A stretch of DNA of 37,066 nucleotides from Paracidovorax wautersii (lineage in GTDB: Bacteria > Pseudomonadota > Gammaproteobacteria > Burkholderiales > Burkholderiaceae_C), in assembly GCA_009912175.1 (NCBI GenBank), contig WNDQ01000039.1, positions 1 to 37,066 on the forward strand, read 5' to 3'. Each line of letters starts with the position of its first letter. Position 1 is the first letter of the stretch. A program made the translations under genes and the position numbers. Shown piece by piece: positions 8,087 through 19,188 of the stretch. Under the pieces are notes generated by a model. That model did no database searches, was not told the origin of the DNA, and was given only the letters and a program-made list of their open reading frames with translations.

Positions 8087-9004
8087 TCATCGGGTTCTCA
8101 TGCGCGGGTCGAGCGCGGCGTTCAGCACGTCGGCCAGGAAGGTCAGGCCGATGTAGAAGACCGCGATGATCAGCACCACCGCCTGCACCACCGGGTAGTC
8201 GTTGCGCGCGATCGAGTCCCAGGCCAGCTGGCCCAGGCCCTGCAGCGAGTAGACCGACTCGATCACCACCGAGCCGCCGAGCATGAAGCCCAGCTCCACC
8301 GCGGCCAGCGCCACCACCGGGATGATGGCGTTGCGCAGCGCGTGCTTGAAGACCACGCGCGAGCGGCTCAAGCCCTTGGCGCGCGCGGTTCGGATGTAGT
8401 CCGAGCCCAGCACGTCGAGCATGCCCGCGCGCGTGAGCCGCATGATGGCCGGCATGGCGTAGTAGCCCAGCGCGATGGCCGGCAGCACGAAGTGCTGCCA
8501 GGTGCCGTTGCCCGCCACCGGCAGCCACTTGAGCCCGACCGAGAACACCACGATGAGCGTGAGCGCGAACCAGAAGTTGGGCATGGCCTGGCCGATCACC
8601 GCAATGGTCAGTGCCACGCGGTCCACCCACGAGTCGCGCCAGACCGCCGCCGCCACGCCCAGCGGAATCGCCACCACCAGCGCCAGCAGCAGCGCCACAC
8701 CGCCGAGCTTGAGCGTGATGGGCAGGCGTTCGCCGATCAGCTCCATCACCGTGTTCTGGAAGTAGAACGAGCGGCCGAAGTCGAGCTGCAGCACGGCCAC
8801 GAACCAGTCGCCAAATTGCGCGACCATGGGGCGGTCCAGCCCGTACTGCACGCGGATCTTCTCGACATCGGCCGCGCTCGACTCAGGGCCAGCCATGGCC
8901 GTGGCCAGGTCGCCCGACAGGTGCAGCAGCAGGAAGCTGACCACCGCCACCGTCAGCACCACGCTCAGGGCCACCAGCAGGCGGCGCAGGACATAGATCA
9001 GCAT
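8087..9004 (-). CDS. Dipeptide ABC transporter permease (DppB-like)
   Basis: This 305-residue inner-membrane permease has the DppB/OppB N-terminus MLIYVLRRLLVALSVVLTVA, a periplasmic segment with VQYGLDRPMVAQFGDW and LDFGRSFYFQNTV, and then five membrane segments. The ATPase-docking EAA loop reads YIRTARAKGLSRSRVVFKHA. It lies 28 bp after the binding-protein gene and 19 bp before the DppC-like gene. Confidence 0.93.
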   Translation of the reverse strand: MLIYVLRRLLVALSVVLTVAVVSFLLLHLSGDLATAMAGPESSAADVEKIRVQYGLDRPMVAQFGDWFVAVLQLDFGRSFYFQNTVMELIGERLPITLKLGGVALLLALVVAIPLGVAAAVWRDSWVDRVALTIAVIGQAMPNFWFALTLIVVFSVGLKWLPVAGNGTWQHFVLPAIALGYYAMPAIMRLTRAGMLDVLGSDYIRTARAKGLSRSRVVFKHALRNAIIPVVALAAVELGFMLGGSVVIESVYSLQGLGQLAWDSIARNDYPVVQAVVLIIAVFYIGLTFLADVLNAALDPRMRTR

Positions 9005-9032
9005 GGCTTGTCCTCCCGACGACGCGGCCCGC

Positions 9033-10562
9033 TCACTTCCAGCTCGCCATGTAGAAACGCGGCAGTTCGTCGGGCTGCGCCGTGAACTTCAGATCGGTGC
9101 TGAAGGCGTAGTTGGTCGAGTACGAGAACAGCGGCGCCCACATCGCCTTCTCGGAGATGCGGCCCAGCGCCTGCGCGTACTTCTTCTGGCGCTCCTTGGG
9201 GTCGACCGAGGTGTCGCCGCCCTGCACCAGGGCGATGGTGGTCGGGTCCTTGGCGGTGTCGTCCGGCCCGCCCTTGAAGTAGTTGCCCACAAAAGCGGAC
9301 GCGTCGTTGACCGAGAACGACCCCCAGGCCTGGAAGGTGAGCGGCGCACGGCCGGCGCGCACCTCGTTGCGCAGCGCCGGGTACTGCACGAAGTGCAGGC
9401 GCGCGCGGATGCCGACCTTGCGCAGGTCACCGATCATGGCTTCGGCGTAGTCGCGTTCGCGGTAGGCCCACAAGTCGGTGTCGAAGCCGTTGGGAAAGCC
9501 CGCTTCGGCCAGCAAGGCCTTGGCCTTGGCCGGGTCGTAGGGGTACTTCACCACCTGGCTGGTGTCGCAGCCAAACTGGGTGCGAAAGCACGGCGCGTAG
9601 ACCGGCTGGCTGCCGCCGCGCACCAGGCTGTCGGCCAGGCCTTTGCGGTTGATCGCGTAGTTGACGGCCTGGCGCACGCGCTCGTCCTTGAACGGCGCAG
9701 CCTCGGGCGTGGTGCCGTTGTTGTTGATGGTGATGAAGCCCACGCGCATGGTCTCGTCGCTGAGCACCTGCAGATTGGGCATGGCCTTGAGCGCGTCGGC
9801 CTGGTCGGCCGGCACGCGCCAGATCCAGTCGACCTCGCCCGTCATCAGTTGGGCCGAGCGCGCTTCGGGGTCGCGGATGACCTTGAAGACCACCTTGCCG
9901 ATCTGCGGCTGGCCCTTGGCGCTGTCCTTGAAATAGGCGGTGTTGCGAACCATGGTCACGCCCTGCCCCGGCGTGACGGCCTTGATCTTGTAGGGACCGG
10001 TGCCCACCGGCGCCTTGCTGTAGCCCTCCAGCCCCACCTTCTGGAAGTAGGCCGCCGGGTAGATGGGCGTGGGCCCGGCCAGGTATTCGAGCGCGGCCGG
10101 GAACGGCGCCTTGAGCTTCAGCCGCACCTGGCTGTCGCTGACCTTTTCGGCGTGGTCGATCCAGTCGGTGTTCTGGCGCGTGGCGATCTTGGCGTCGGGT
10201 CCGGTGACGACGTTGAAGGTGTAGACCACGTCGTCGGCACTGAACTTGTCGCCGTTGTGGAACACCACGTCGCGGCGCAGGCCCAGCAGCAGCGAGGTGG
10301 GCGACTCCCACTTCCAGGCCGTGGCCAGCAGCGGCTCGTAGGCGCCGGTCTTGAGGTTGCGATGGATCAGCGTGTCCCAGCCCATGGCCGCCAGCACCAC
10401 GCCTTCGCGCATGTTGTTGTGATAGGGGCTGACGTTCTCGACCTCGCTGTCGGACGCGTAGGTCAGCGTGTCGTTGGTCTTGCCGGCCCAGGCGGCCGTG
10501 CACAGCGCAAGCGCCAGGGTCAGCGCACTGCGGCGCACCAGTTTGGGAAACGGACGGGTCAT
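9033..10562 (-). CDS. Periplasmic solute-binding protein, family 5 (peptide type)
   Basis: This 509-residue SBP_bac_5 protein is first in the operon. The Sec signal peptide is MTRPFPKLVRRSALTLALAL through CTAAWA, with likely cleavage after Ala26. The mature part shows family motifs: SPYHNNMREGVV, then YEPLLATAWKW, FHNGDKFSADDVVYTFN and APVGTGPYKI. A late segment PFKDERVRQAVNYAINRKGL is the family hallmark. There is no lipobox Cys, so it is a soluble periplasmic protein. It delivers ligand, probably a small peptide given the downstream M20 peptidase, to the DppBC-like permease. Family 5 also binds nickel, haem, glutathione and opines, so ligand identity is inference. It is divergent from the LysR gene. 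Confidence 0.93.
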   Translation of the reverse strand: MTRPFPKLVRRSALTLALALCTAAWAGKTNDTLTYASDSEVENVSPYHNNMREGVVLAAMGWDTLIHRNLKTGAYEPLLATAWKWESPTSLLLGLRRDVVFHNGDKFSADDVVYTFNVVTGPDAKIATRQNTDWIDHAEKVSDSQVRLKLKAPFPAALEYLAGPTPIYPAAYFQKVGLEGYSKAPVGTGPYKIKAVTPGQGVTMVRNTAYFKDSAKGQPQIGKVVFKVIRDPEARSAQLMTGEVDWIWRVPADQADALKAMPNLQVLSDETMRVGFITINNNGTTPEAAPFKDERVRQAVNYAINRKGLADSLVRGGSQPVYAPCFRTQFGCDTSQVVKYPYDPAKAKALLAEAGFPNGFDTDLWAYRERDYAEAMIGDLRKVGIRARLHFVQYPALRNEVRAGRAPLTFQAWGSFSVNDASAFVGNYFKGGPDDTAKDPTTIALVQGGDTSVDPKERQKKYAQALGRISEKAMWAPLFSYSTNYAFSTDLKFTAQPDELPRFYMASWK

Positions 10563-10647
10563 GTCGCGGCCTTTCAGGGAAGAAGTCGGGAAGACAGGGC
10601 CTCTGTCGCAAAAAGAAGGCCATCTCCGCCTTGCCTGCGCTGCTGTT

Positions 10648-10670
10648 TTTCGAGATATTCATTCTCGAAA
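10648..10670. promoter_or_regulatory. Inverted repeat, candidate LysR operator
   Basis: Perfect 8-bp arms TTTCGAGA (10648-10655) and TCTCGAAA (10663-10670) flank a 7-nt AT-rich centre. CTG and CAG just outside (10643-10645, 10671-10673) extend the symmetry with a two-base slip. The site sits in the 168-bp gap between the divergent binding-protein and LysR genes, 60 bp from the LysR ATG, as expected for a LysR-type T-N11-A operator. Confidence 0.55.
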
Positions 10671-10730
10671 CAGCAACGCACACCCCCGCCGCGCCGCGCC
10701 ACACTGAGTCCATCCGACGCCCCGACCGCC

Positions 10731-11669
10731 ATGACCAACCGCCCGCCCACCTCCGCCGCCCGCCAGTTGCAGGACACCTCGCTGCGCTACTTTCTGGAGG
10801 TGGTGCGCTGCGGCTCCATCGCCGAAGCCTCGGCGCGCCTGAACGTGGCCGGCTCGGCCATCAGCCGCCACATTTCCCAGCTCGAAGACCTGCTGGGCGT
10901 GGCCCTGTTCGAGCGCCGCCCGCGCGGCATGGTGCCCAGCGCCGCGGGCGAGCTGCTGGCCCACCACGCCATCCAGTCCGCGCACGACGCCGAGCGCGTG
11001 GCGCACGACATCCAGGCGCTGCAGGGCGGCCAGCGCGGCCGCGTGCGCGTGGCCACGTCCGAAGGCTTCGCCATGGAATTCATGCCGCAGCTCATCGCGG
11101 CCTTCGTGCGCAAGAACCCCGGCGTTCAGTTCCACCTGGACGTGCTGCCGCCGGCCGGCGTGTCACGCCGCATCGTGCAGGGCGAGGCCGACATCGGCGT
11201 GACCTTCACGCGCGCCGTCGAAAAAGACATCCGCGCCGAGCTGGTGCAGCCCGCGCCCATCTACGCCGTCATGCGCCACGGCCATCCGCTGGCCCACCTG
11301 CGCCGCATCGGCGTGGCGCAGATGCTGGCCTACCCGCTGGCGCTGCCCACGCCCGACACCACGGTGCGGCAGCTCTTCGACATCGCCTGCAGCCACCGGC
11401 GGCTGGCGGCCGTGCCGGCGCTCACCAGCAACTACATCGCCGGCCTGTTCGGTTTTCTGCGCGACCACGACGGCATGACGATTGCGGGCGAGCTGTCGAT
11501 CCGCCGCCAGGTCGCGCGTGGCGAACTGGTTGCGCTGCCGCTGCGCGACCCGGGCATGGCGCTGCGCAACATGGAAGTGCAGACGCTGATGGGCCGCGAA
11601 CTGCCGCGCGCCGCGCAGACCTTTCTGAACGACCTCAAGGCTGAACTCACGGGCCAGCCTTCAGCCTAG
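10731..11669 (+). CDS. LysR-family transcriptional regulator
   Basis: This 312-residue LysR-type regulator has a winged HTH at about residues 15-75 (YFLEVVRCGSIAEASARLNV, then SAISRHISQLEDLLGVALFE) and a periplasmic-binding-protein-like effector domain from about residue 100. The start at 10731 gives the usual distance to the HTH, although the frame stays open far upstream on the strand opposite the binding-protein gene. It is divergent from the peptide-type ABC operon with a palindrome between them, so it probably controls that operon and itself. Its stop overlaps by four bases the convergent stop of the HMG-CoA lyase gene, leaving no room for a separate terminator. Confidence 0.92.
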   Translation: MTNRPPTSAARQLQDTSLRYFLEVVRCGSIAEASARLNVAGSAISRHISQLEDLLGVALFERRPRGMVPSAAGELLAHHAIQSAHDAERVAHDIQALQGGQRGRVRVATSEGFAMEFMPQLIAAFVRKNPGVQFHLDVLPPAGVSRRIVQGEADIGVTFTRAVEKDIRAELVQPAPIYAVMRHGHPLAHLRRIGVAQMLAYPLALPTPDTTVRQLFDIACSHRRLAAVPALTSNYIAGLFGFLRDHDGMTIAGELSIRRQVARGELVALPLRDPGMALRNMEVQTLMGRELPRAAQTFLNDLKAELTGQPSA

Positions 11670-12589
11670 GCCGGTGCGCGTTTGTTGATCAGCGCGCGCG
11701 CCACGCGCGACTGCGTCGGGCGGCCGAGCTGCTCGCTGATGAAGACACCCGCGTCGGCCAGCCGCTCCAGGTCGATGCCGGTCTCGATGTCCAGCCCGTG
11801 CAGCAGGTAGACCACGTCCTCGGTCGCCACGTTGCCGGTCGCGCCCTTGGCGTAAGGGCAGCCGCCGATGCCCGCGACCGAGGCGTCGTACTGCCAGATG
11901 CCGACTTCCAGCGCGGCGTAGGTGTTGCCCAGCGCCTGGCCGTAGGTGTCGTGGAAATGGCCCGAGAGCTCGTCGATGGCGTAGTGCCGCAGCGCGGCCT
12001 CCAGCGCGCGCTGCACCTGGTGTGGCGTGCCCACGCCGATGGTGTCGGCCACGCCCACGTGCTGCACGCCGATGGCCTTCATCAGGCGCGCGACCTCGCC
12101 CACGCGTTCGGGCGCCACCGCGCCTTCATACGGGCAGCCGACCGCGCACGAGATGGCGCCGCGCACATGAATGCCCAGTTCCAGCGCGCGGCGCGTGACG
12201 GGCTCGAAACGTTCGATGCTCTCGACGATCGAGCAGTTGATGTTGCGCTGGCTGAAGGCCTCGCTGGCCGCGCCGAACACCACCACCTCGTCGGGCCACT
12301 GCGCGCGCGGCGCGGCCAGCGCGGCCTCCAGGCCCTTCATGTTGGGCACCAGCGCCGAATAGACGATGTCGGGCCGGCGTTCGATGCCGGCCATCACCTC
12401 GGCGTTGTCGGCCATCTGCGGCACCCACTTGGGGCTGACGAAGCTGGTCACCTCGATGGCCTCCAAGCCGGCGTCGGCCAGCCGCGCCACCAGTTCGATC
12501 TTGGCCGCCGCCGGCACCGGCGCCTTTTCGTTCTGCAGGCCGTCGCGCGGCGACACGTCGACCAGGCGGACTCGGGAGGGAAAGCTCAT
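11666..12589 (-). CDS. liuE: Hydroxymethylglutaryl-CoA lyase
   Basis: This cytoplasmic enzyme cleaves (S)-3-hydroxy-3-methylglutaryl-CoA to acetoacetate and acetyl-CoA, the last step of leucine degradation. The 307 residues match bacterial HMG-CoA lyases. Visible features are VDVSPRDGLQNE with catalytic Arg15 and metal-binding Asp16, the HFHDTYG histidine pair, and the signature SVAGIGGCPYAKGATGNVAT with the active-site cysteine of the mobile loop. It is the last gene of the leftward liu operon, 46 bp after the GhrA-like gene, and its stop overlaps the convergent LysR stop. Confidence 0.95.
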   Translation of the reverse strand: MSFPSRVRLVDVSPRDGLQNEKAPVPAAAKIELVARLADAGLEAIEVTSFVSPKWVPQMADNAEVMAGIERRPDIVYSALVPNMKGLEAALAAPRAQWPDEVVVFGAASEAFSQRNINCSIVESIERFEPVTRRALELGIHVRGAISCAVGCPYEGAVAPERVGEVARLMKAIGVQHVGVADTIGVGTPHQVQRALEAALRHYAIDELSGHFHDTYGQALGNTYAALEVGIWQYDASVAGIGGCPYAKGATGNVATEDVVYLLHGLDIETGIDLERLADAGVFISEQLGRPTQSRVARALINKRAPA

Positions 12590-12635
12590 GGTGTTGTCTC
12601 CAGAAGAGGTCGCGCCAGCGGGCTCGCCGGCTGCG

Positions 12636-13571
12636 TCAATAGGCTTTGTCCAGGTCGACCAGCCCAGCCACCGGCCGGCCCTGCGCCAGCGCGCGCATCT
12701 TGCCCACGATCTGGGCGATGCTGTCGTCGCGCAGCGTCATGGCCGAGGTGTGGGGCGTGAGCACCAGCTTGGGATGCGACCAGAACGGATGGCCGGCCGG
12801 CAGCGGCTCTTCGCGGAACACGTCGAGCGTGGCGCCGGCCAGGTGGCCTTCGTCCAGCAGCGCGAGCAGATCGGCCTCCACCAGATGCCGGCCGCGCGCG
12901 ACGTTGACCAGATAGCCCCCCGGCCGCAGCGCGCCCAGCGTGCGGTGGTTGAGGATGTCCTCGGTCTCGGGCGTGAGCGGCAGCAGGCAGACCAGGATGT
13001 GCGAAGCGCGCAGGAAATCGTCCAGCTGTGCCTCGCCCGCGTAGCCGCGCACGCCGTCGACCGCGCGCGGCGAACGGCTCCAGCCGTTGACGGCAAACTC
13101 AAACGCCGTCAGCGCACGCGCCACGCGGCTGCCCAGCACGCCCAGGCCCATGACGCCGACCGGGTAATCCGCGCGCAGCCGGGGCCGGCGGTGCGCCCAG
13201 CGGCCCTGGTCCATGGTCGCCTCGTGCGCATCGAGTTCGCGGAAGTGGCGGATCACGGCCTGGCAGACGTACTCGGCCATCTGCACCGACATGCCCGCGT
13301 CGTCCAGCCGCACGATGCGCGTGTGCGGCGGCACGCGCAGCTTGACCAGCGCGTCGACGCCCGCACCGATGTTGAACAGGGCTTTCAGGCCCGGCTGCTC
13401 GTCCAGCAGCGCCTGCGGCGGCTGCCACACCACGGCGTAATCGGCCGGGGGCTGGCCCGCGCCGGGCTGCCAGATGGACACGGTGGCGTCGGGCAGGGCC
13501 GCCTGAAGGCCCTCGACCCAAGGCTCGGCCTTGAGCCCTTGGAGGCAAAGAAGTATGTGCATGCCCGTCAT
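12636..13571 (-). CDS. D-2-hydroxyacid dehydrogenase, glyoxylate/hydroxypyruvate reductase A type
   Basis: This 311-residue NAD(P)-dependent dehydrogenase resembles GhrA, which reduces glyoxylate and hydroxypyruvate. The Rossmann motif is GVMGLGVLGSRVA. The substrate-binding and catalytic Arg is in VNVARGRHLVEAD, the Glu in FREEPLPAGHPFW and the catalytic His in TPHTSA. It lies between liuD (32 bp upstream) and the HMG-CoA lyase gene (46 bp downstream), so it is probably cotranscribed with leucine-degradation genes. This enzyme type is not part of the standard pathway. It might act on a branched 2-oxo/2-hydroxy acid, which is a guess. A start nine bases later (13562) is equally possible. Confidence 0.88.
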   Translation of the reverse strand: MTGMHILLCLQGLKAEPWVEGLQAALPDATVSIWQPGAGQPPADYAVVWQPPQALLDEQPGLKALFNIGAGVDALVKLRVPPHTRIVRLDDAGMSVQMAEYVCQAVIRHFRELDAHEATMDQGRWAHRRPRLRADYPVGVMGLGVLGSRVARALTAFEFAVNGWSRSPRAVDGVRGYAGEAQLDDFLRASHILVCLLPLTPETEDILNHRTLGALRPGGYLVNVARGRHLVEADLLALLDEGHLAGATLDVFREEPLPAGHPFWSHPKLVLTPHTSAMTLRDDSIAQIVGKMRALAQGRPVAGLVDLDKAY

Positions 13572-13603
13572 GCTACCTGGGGACTTGATCCGTTCCGACG
13601 GTT

Positions 13604-15632
<2,029 letters not shown>

Positions 15633-15640
<8 letters not shown>

Positions 15641-16307
15641 CGGACGAATCTCCCGAAGCATTCTTTTTCGGTGGAAAGACGGGCGCCGTGCCCGGATCAG
15701 CTTGGCCGCCAAAAATTCGGGCCACGCGGCCGAACAGGGCCTTGAGAAAACGCCAGCTCTTGCGGATGAGCCACACGCTCAACACCAGCACCAGCACAAA
15801 CAGAACCAGGAAGACGAGGGGATGCGCCACTGCAAGCCACAAGCTCGCCGGCACCATCGTGTCTTCCGCCAGCGAGGCGCCGACGTTCGAGAACGGCTCG
15901 GGCGAGGTGTTGATGGCCGCGCGCGTCGTGGCCTTGGCCGCATGCGCGGTGGCCGCGAAGCCGCCGCCCAGCAGCGCCGCCACGAGCGCCATCGCGCCAT
16001 GGTCGACGCCGAACACGCTGGCGGCGAGCGCCGCGCCGGCCGGAATGCGGATGGCGGTGTGCACCACGTCCCACAGCGAGTCCAGGCCCGGAATCTTGTC
16101 GGCGAAGAATTCGATGAACACCATGAAGCCGCTGGCCGCGATCACCACCGGATGCGCCAGCAACTGCAGCCCGCCCGGCAGCGGCACCCAGTCGAAGTAG
16201 CCGGCCAGGCCGGTCAGCAGCACGACCAGGTAGAGCCGCACGCCGCTGGCCCAGCCGATGGCGGCGGCCAGGGCGAGCAACTGAGGCAGGTCAAGACTGG
16301 TGTTCAT
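15633..16307 (-). CDS. DUF4126-family membrane protein
   Basis: This 224-residue membrane protein of unknown function has hydrophobic stretches near residues 8-35, 50-70, 88-125 and 150-180. The conserved-looking segment DKIPGLDSLWDVVHTAIRIP lies between the second and third. The C-terminus is a basic, hydrophilic cytoplasmic-type tail. I recognise it as DUF4126, for which no reaction is established. It lies between liuC (27 bp upstream) and liuD (8-bp overlap), so it is transcribed with the leucine genes. Whether it serves the pathway or just sits there is unknown. Confidence 0.85.
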
Positions 16308-16334
16308 GGTGAGACCTCCGGAAGTCGGGCCGCC

Positions 16335-17132
16335 TCAGACCTTGCCGCCGTCCAGCCACGCGGGTTTGCGTTTTTGCAGAAAGGCCTGCACGCCTTCGCG
16401 GCCCTCGTCGCTGGCGCGGATATCGGCAATGCCTTCGACGGTTTGGGCGATCAGCGCATCGTCGATCTCGCGGCCGGCCACATCCGCGATCAGCTGTTTG
16501 CAGGCGCGCACCGCCGCCGGGCTGGCGCCGGTCAGCGCCTTGATCAACTCGTCGACCTTGGCGTCGAGCGCGTCGGCGGCCACCACTTCATGCACAAAGC
16601 CGATGCGATGCGCCTCGGCCGCCGTGAAGCGTTCGGCTGTGAGGAAGTAGCGCTGCGAGGCGCGTGTGCCCATGGCGCGCAGCACATAGGGGCTGATGGT
16701 CGCGGGCACCAGGCCGATCTTGACTTCGCTGAGGCAGAACCAGGCGCTGTCCACACTCACGGCCATGTCGCAGGCGGCGACCAGGCCCATGCCGCCCGCG
16801 TACACATCGCCCTGCACACGCGCGATGGTGGGCTTGGGGCATTCGGCAATCGTGCGCAGCATGGCGGCCAGCTTGCCCGCGTCGGCGATGTTCTCGTCGC
16901 GCGTGTAGTCGGCCATGCGGCGCATCCAGTTGAGGTTGGCACCCGCGCAGAAGGCCGGGCCGTTGGCGCCGAGCACGATGGCTTTCACGTGCGGCGCCGC
17001 GCCGGCTTCGGTGAAGGCGCGCGTGAGTTCGGCGATGACCACGTCGTCGAAGGCGTTGCGGGCCTCGGGCTGGTCGAGCCAGATGCGGGCGATGGCGCCT
17101 TCGAGGGCGAGGTTCAGTTTGGTGAAGGCCAT
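16335..17132 (-). CDS. liuC: Methylglutaconyl-CoA hydratase (enoyl-CoA hydratase family)
   Basis: This 265-residue crotonase-fold enzyme hydrates 3-methylglutaconyl-CoA to HMG-CoA in leucine degradation. Oxyanion-hole segments are FCAGANLNWMRRMADY and GDVYAGGMGLVAACDMAVS. The catalytic region reads LSEVKIGLVPATISPYVL, in the form found in LiuC rather than general fatty-acid hydratases. The ATG at 17132 fits the family N-terminus. The 263-bp gap to liuB contains a long inverted repeat and is unusually wide for this operon. Confidence 0.92.
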   Translation of the reverse strand: MAFTKLNLALEGAIARIWLDQPEARNAFDDVVIAELTRAFTEAGAAPHVKAIVLGANGPAFCAGANLNWMRRMADYTRDENIADAGKLAAMLRTIAECPKPTIARVQGDVYAGGMGLVAACDMAVSVDSAWFCLSEVKIGLVPATISPYVLRAMGTRASQRYFLTAERFTAAEAHRIGFVHEVVAADALDAKVDELIKALTGASPAAVRACKQLIADVAGREIDDALIAQTVEGIADIRASDEGREGVQAFLQKRKPAWLDGGKV

Positions 17133-17195
17133 GTCAGGATTTCCGGGTGCGGTGTGCGAAGTGTGAAACGGGCCGGGTGCGTCCGGGGGGCGTGA

Positions 17196-17281
17196 ACGGG
17201 GCATCGGGTACTCCCCTCCGCGAATGTCCCCCGCCTTCGGCTCCTCCTTGATTTCGCTGCGGGGAGTACCCGATGCCCCGT
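17196..17281. repeat. 21-bp perfect inverted repeat with 44-nt loop between liuB and liuC
   Basis: Positions 17196-17216 are the exact reverse complement of 17261-17281 (core GGGGCATCGGGTACTCCCC against GGGGAGTACCCGATGCCCC). The 44-nt loop at 17217-17260 includes AAGGAGGAG when read on the minus strand. No T run follows, so it is not a standard terminator. It could be an RNA stem-loop that sets liuB/liuC stoichiometry, or a member of a dispersed palindromic repeat family. No second copy was noticed in the window. Confidence 0.85.
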
Positions 17282-17395
17282 CCACGAGGACGTGCGGCGG
17301 GTGTGCAGCCGATTCCCAACCGCGGCGCGTGGCGCTCACGCCGCCACACCCACCGCGACGACCGCATCGACAGACAGACCGGGCGCACACCACGG

Positions 17396-18994
17396 CTACA
17401 TCCGGAAGATGCCGAACTTCGGCTCGGGCACGGGCGCATGGCATGCGGCGGCCAGGCCCAGCGCCAGCACGCGGCGCGTGTCGGCCGGGTCGATCACGCC
17501 ATCGTCCCACAGCCGCGCGGTGGCGTAATAGGGATGGCCCTGGGCCTCGTACTGCTGTCGCAAAGGCGCCTTGAAGGCTTCTTCTTCCTCGGCGCTCCAC
17601 TGGCCGCCCTTGGCCTCGATACCGTCGCGCCGCACGGTGGCCAGCACGCTGGCGGCCTGCTCGCCGCCCATCACGCTGATGCGCGCGTTGGGCCACATCC
17701 ACAGGAAACGCGGGCTGAAGGCGCGGCCGCACATGCCGTAGTTGCCGGCGCCGAAGCTGCCGCCGATGATGACCGTGAACTTGGGCACGTTGGCGGTGGC
17801 CACGGCCGTCACCATCTTGGCGCCGTGGCGCGCGATGCCTTCGTTCTCGACCTTGCGGCCCACCATGAAGCCGGTGATGTTCTGCAGGAACACCAGCGGA
17901 ATCTTGCGCTGGCAGCACAGCTCGATGAAGTGCGCGCCCTTCTGCGCCGACTCGGAAAACAGGATGCCGTTGTTGGCGATGATGCCTACCGGCATGCCTT
18001 CGATGTGCGCAAAACCCGTGACCAGCGTGTTGCCGTAGCGCGGCTTGAATTCGTGGAACTCGGCGCCGTCGACGATGCGCGCAATGATTTCGCGCACGTC
18101 GAAGGGCTTGCGTGTGTCGGTCGGGATCACGCCGTAGAGCTCGCGCGCGTCGTAGGCCGCGGGCTCGCCGGCCGGGTAGTCGACGGGCGGGCGGGCCAGG
18201 TTACGCACGGCCTCGCGCGCCAGGGCCAGCGCGTGGGTGTCGTTGTGCGCCAGGTGGTCGGCCACGCCCGACAGGCGGGTGTGCACGTCGCCGCCGCCCA
18301 GGTCCTCGGCGCTCACCACCTCGCCCGTGGCGGCTTTGACCAGCGGCGGGCCGCCCAGAAAGATGGTGCCCTGGTTCTTGACGATGATGGTCTCGTCGCT
18401 CATGGCCGGCACGTAGGCGCCGCCGGCCGTGCAACTGCCCATGACGACGGCAACCTGCGCGATGCCCTCGGCACTCATGTTGGCCTGGTTGTAGAAGATG
18501 CGGCCGAAGTGGTCGCGGTCGGGGAAGACTTCGTCCTGGTTGGGCAGGTTGGCGCCGCCCGAGTCGACCAGGTAGAGGCACGGCAGCCGGTTCTGCTGCG
18601 CGATCTCCTGCGCGCGCAGGTGTTTCTTGACCGTCATCGGGTAGTAGGTGCCGCCCTTGACCGTGGCGTCGTTGCACACGATCACGCAGTCCACGCCGCT
18701 GACGCGGCCAATGCCGGTGATGACGCCCGCGCCCGGCGCGTCGCCGCCGTACATGCCGTGCGCGGCCAGCGGGCTCAGTTCCAAAAAGGGCGAGCCAGGG
18801 TCGAGCAGTTGCCCCACGCGCTCGCGCGGCAGCAGCTTGCCGCGCGCCAGGTGCTTGGCGCGTGCGGCCTCCCCGCCGCCCAGCGCCACGGCGTCGCACT
18901 GCGCACGCAGGTCGTCGACCAGGGTCTGCATGGCCTGGGCATTGGCCTTGAACGCGGCCGAACGCGTGTTGAGTTGGGTCTCCAGCTTGGGCAT
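17396..18994 (-). CDS. liuB: Methylcrotonyl-CoA carboxylase carboxyltransferase (beta) subunit
   Basis: This 532-residue carboxyltransferase subunit moves carboxyl from LiuD biotin to 3-methylcrotonyl-CoA. It has paired crotonase-like halves: an N-half with [40 protein letters not shown] and [17 protein letters not shown], and a C-half with [20 protein letters not shown] and [16 protein letters not shown], the latter typical of methylcrotonyl-CoA carboxylases. I place the start at 18994 ([15 protein letters not shown]) because it aligns with the LiuB N-terminus as I remember it, has AAAGG five bases upstream, and leaves room for the operator at 19035-19058. An ATG at 19021 is too close to that site. 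First gene of the liu operon. Neither liuA nor liuR lies beside it. Confidence 0.95.
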   Translation of the reverse strand: MPKLETQLNTRSAAFKANAQAMQTLVDDLRAQCDAVALGGGEAARAKHLARGKLLPRERVGQLLDPGSPFLELSPLAAHGMYGGDAPGAGVITGIGRVSGVDCVIVCNDATVKGGTYYPMTVKKHLRAQEIAQQNRLPCLYLVDSGGANLPNQDEVFPDRDHFGRIFYNQANMSAEGIAQVAVVMGSCTAGGAYVPAMSDETIIVKNQGTIFLGGPPLVKAATGEVVSAEDLGGGDVHTRLSGVADHLAHNDTHALALAREAVRNLARPPVDYPAGEPAAYDARELYGVIPTDTRKPFDVREIIARIVDGAEFHEFKPRYGNTLVTGFAHIEGMPVGIIANNGILFSESAQKGAHFIELCCQRKIPLVFLQNITGFMVGRKVENEGIARHGAKMVTAVATANVPKFTVIIGGSFGAGNYGMCGRAFSPRFLWMWPNARISVMGGEQAASVLATVRRDGIEAKGGQWSAEEEEAFKAPLRQQYEAQGHPYYATARLWDDGVIDPADTRRVLALGLAAACHAPVPEPKFGIFRM

Positions 18995-19034
18995 CTTCGC
19001 CTTTCCCGCCCGGCTGTCCATGGGGCCGGTTTTA

Positions 19035-19058
19035 ATTGACGTTTACGTAAACGTAAAT
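19035..19058. promoter_or_regulatory. LiuR-like operator upstream of liuB
   Basis: A 24-bp palindrome with one mismatched pair has the perfect 16-bp core ACGTTTACGTAAACGT at 19039-19054. It contains three ACGT units spaced by six bases. It lies 40 bp before the liuB ATG and matches the ACGT-rich motif that I associate with the MerR-family regulator LiuR of leucine and isovalerate genes in Proteobacteria. A related box at 33774-33797 matches at 19 of 24 positions. Confidence 0.7.
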
Positions 19059-19188
19059 ATAAGAACGAAAGGCTGCAACGGCAAGATGGGCCGGCGTGCC
19101 GGCGACTAGGGAAAGCCCGAACCAGGGGCTGTCCGCCCGAGGCAACGGCGTGCGGCCGCGGTCGCGCCCCGGGCTTCGACCAGCGGTG

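Noticed and set aside
17217-17260. A CRISPR repeat or tRNA-like fold in the inverted-repeat loop
   Set aside because: There is a single unit with no repeated spacers, and the loop has no cloverleaf arms or CCA end.
17196-17281. Reading the long inverted repeat as an intrinsic terminator of liuB
   Set aside because: The loop is 44 nt and no T run follows on either strand, and liuC downstream must still be expressed.
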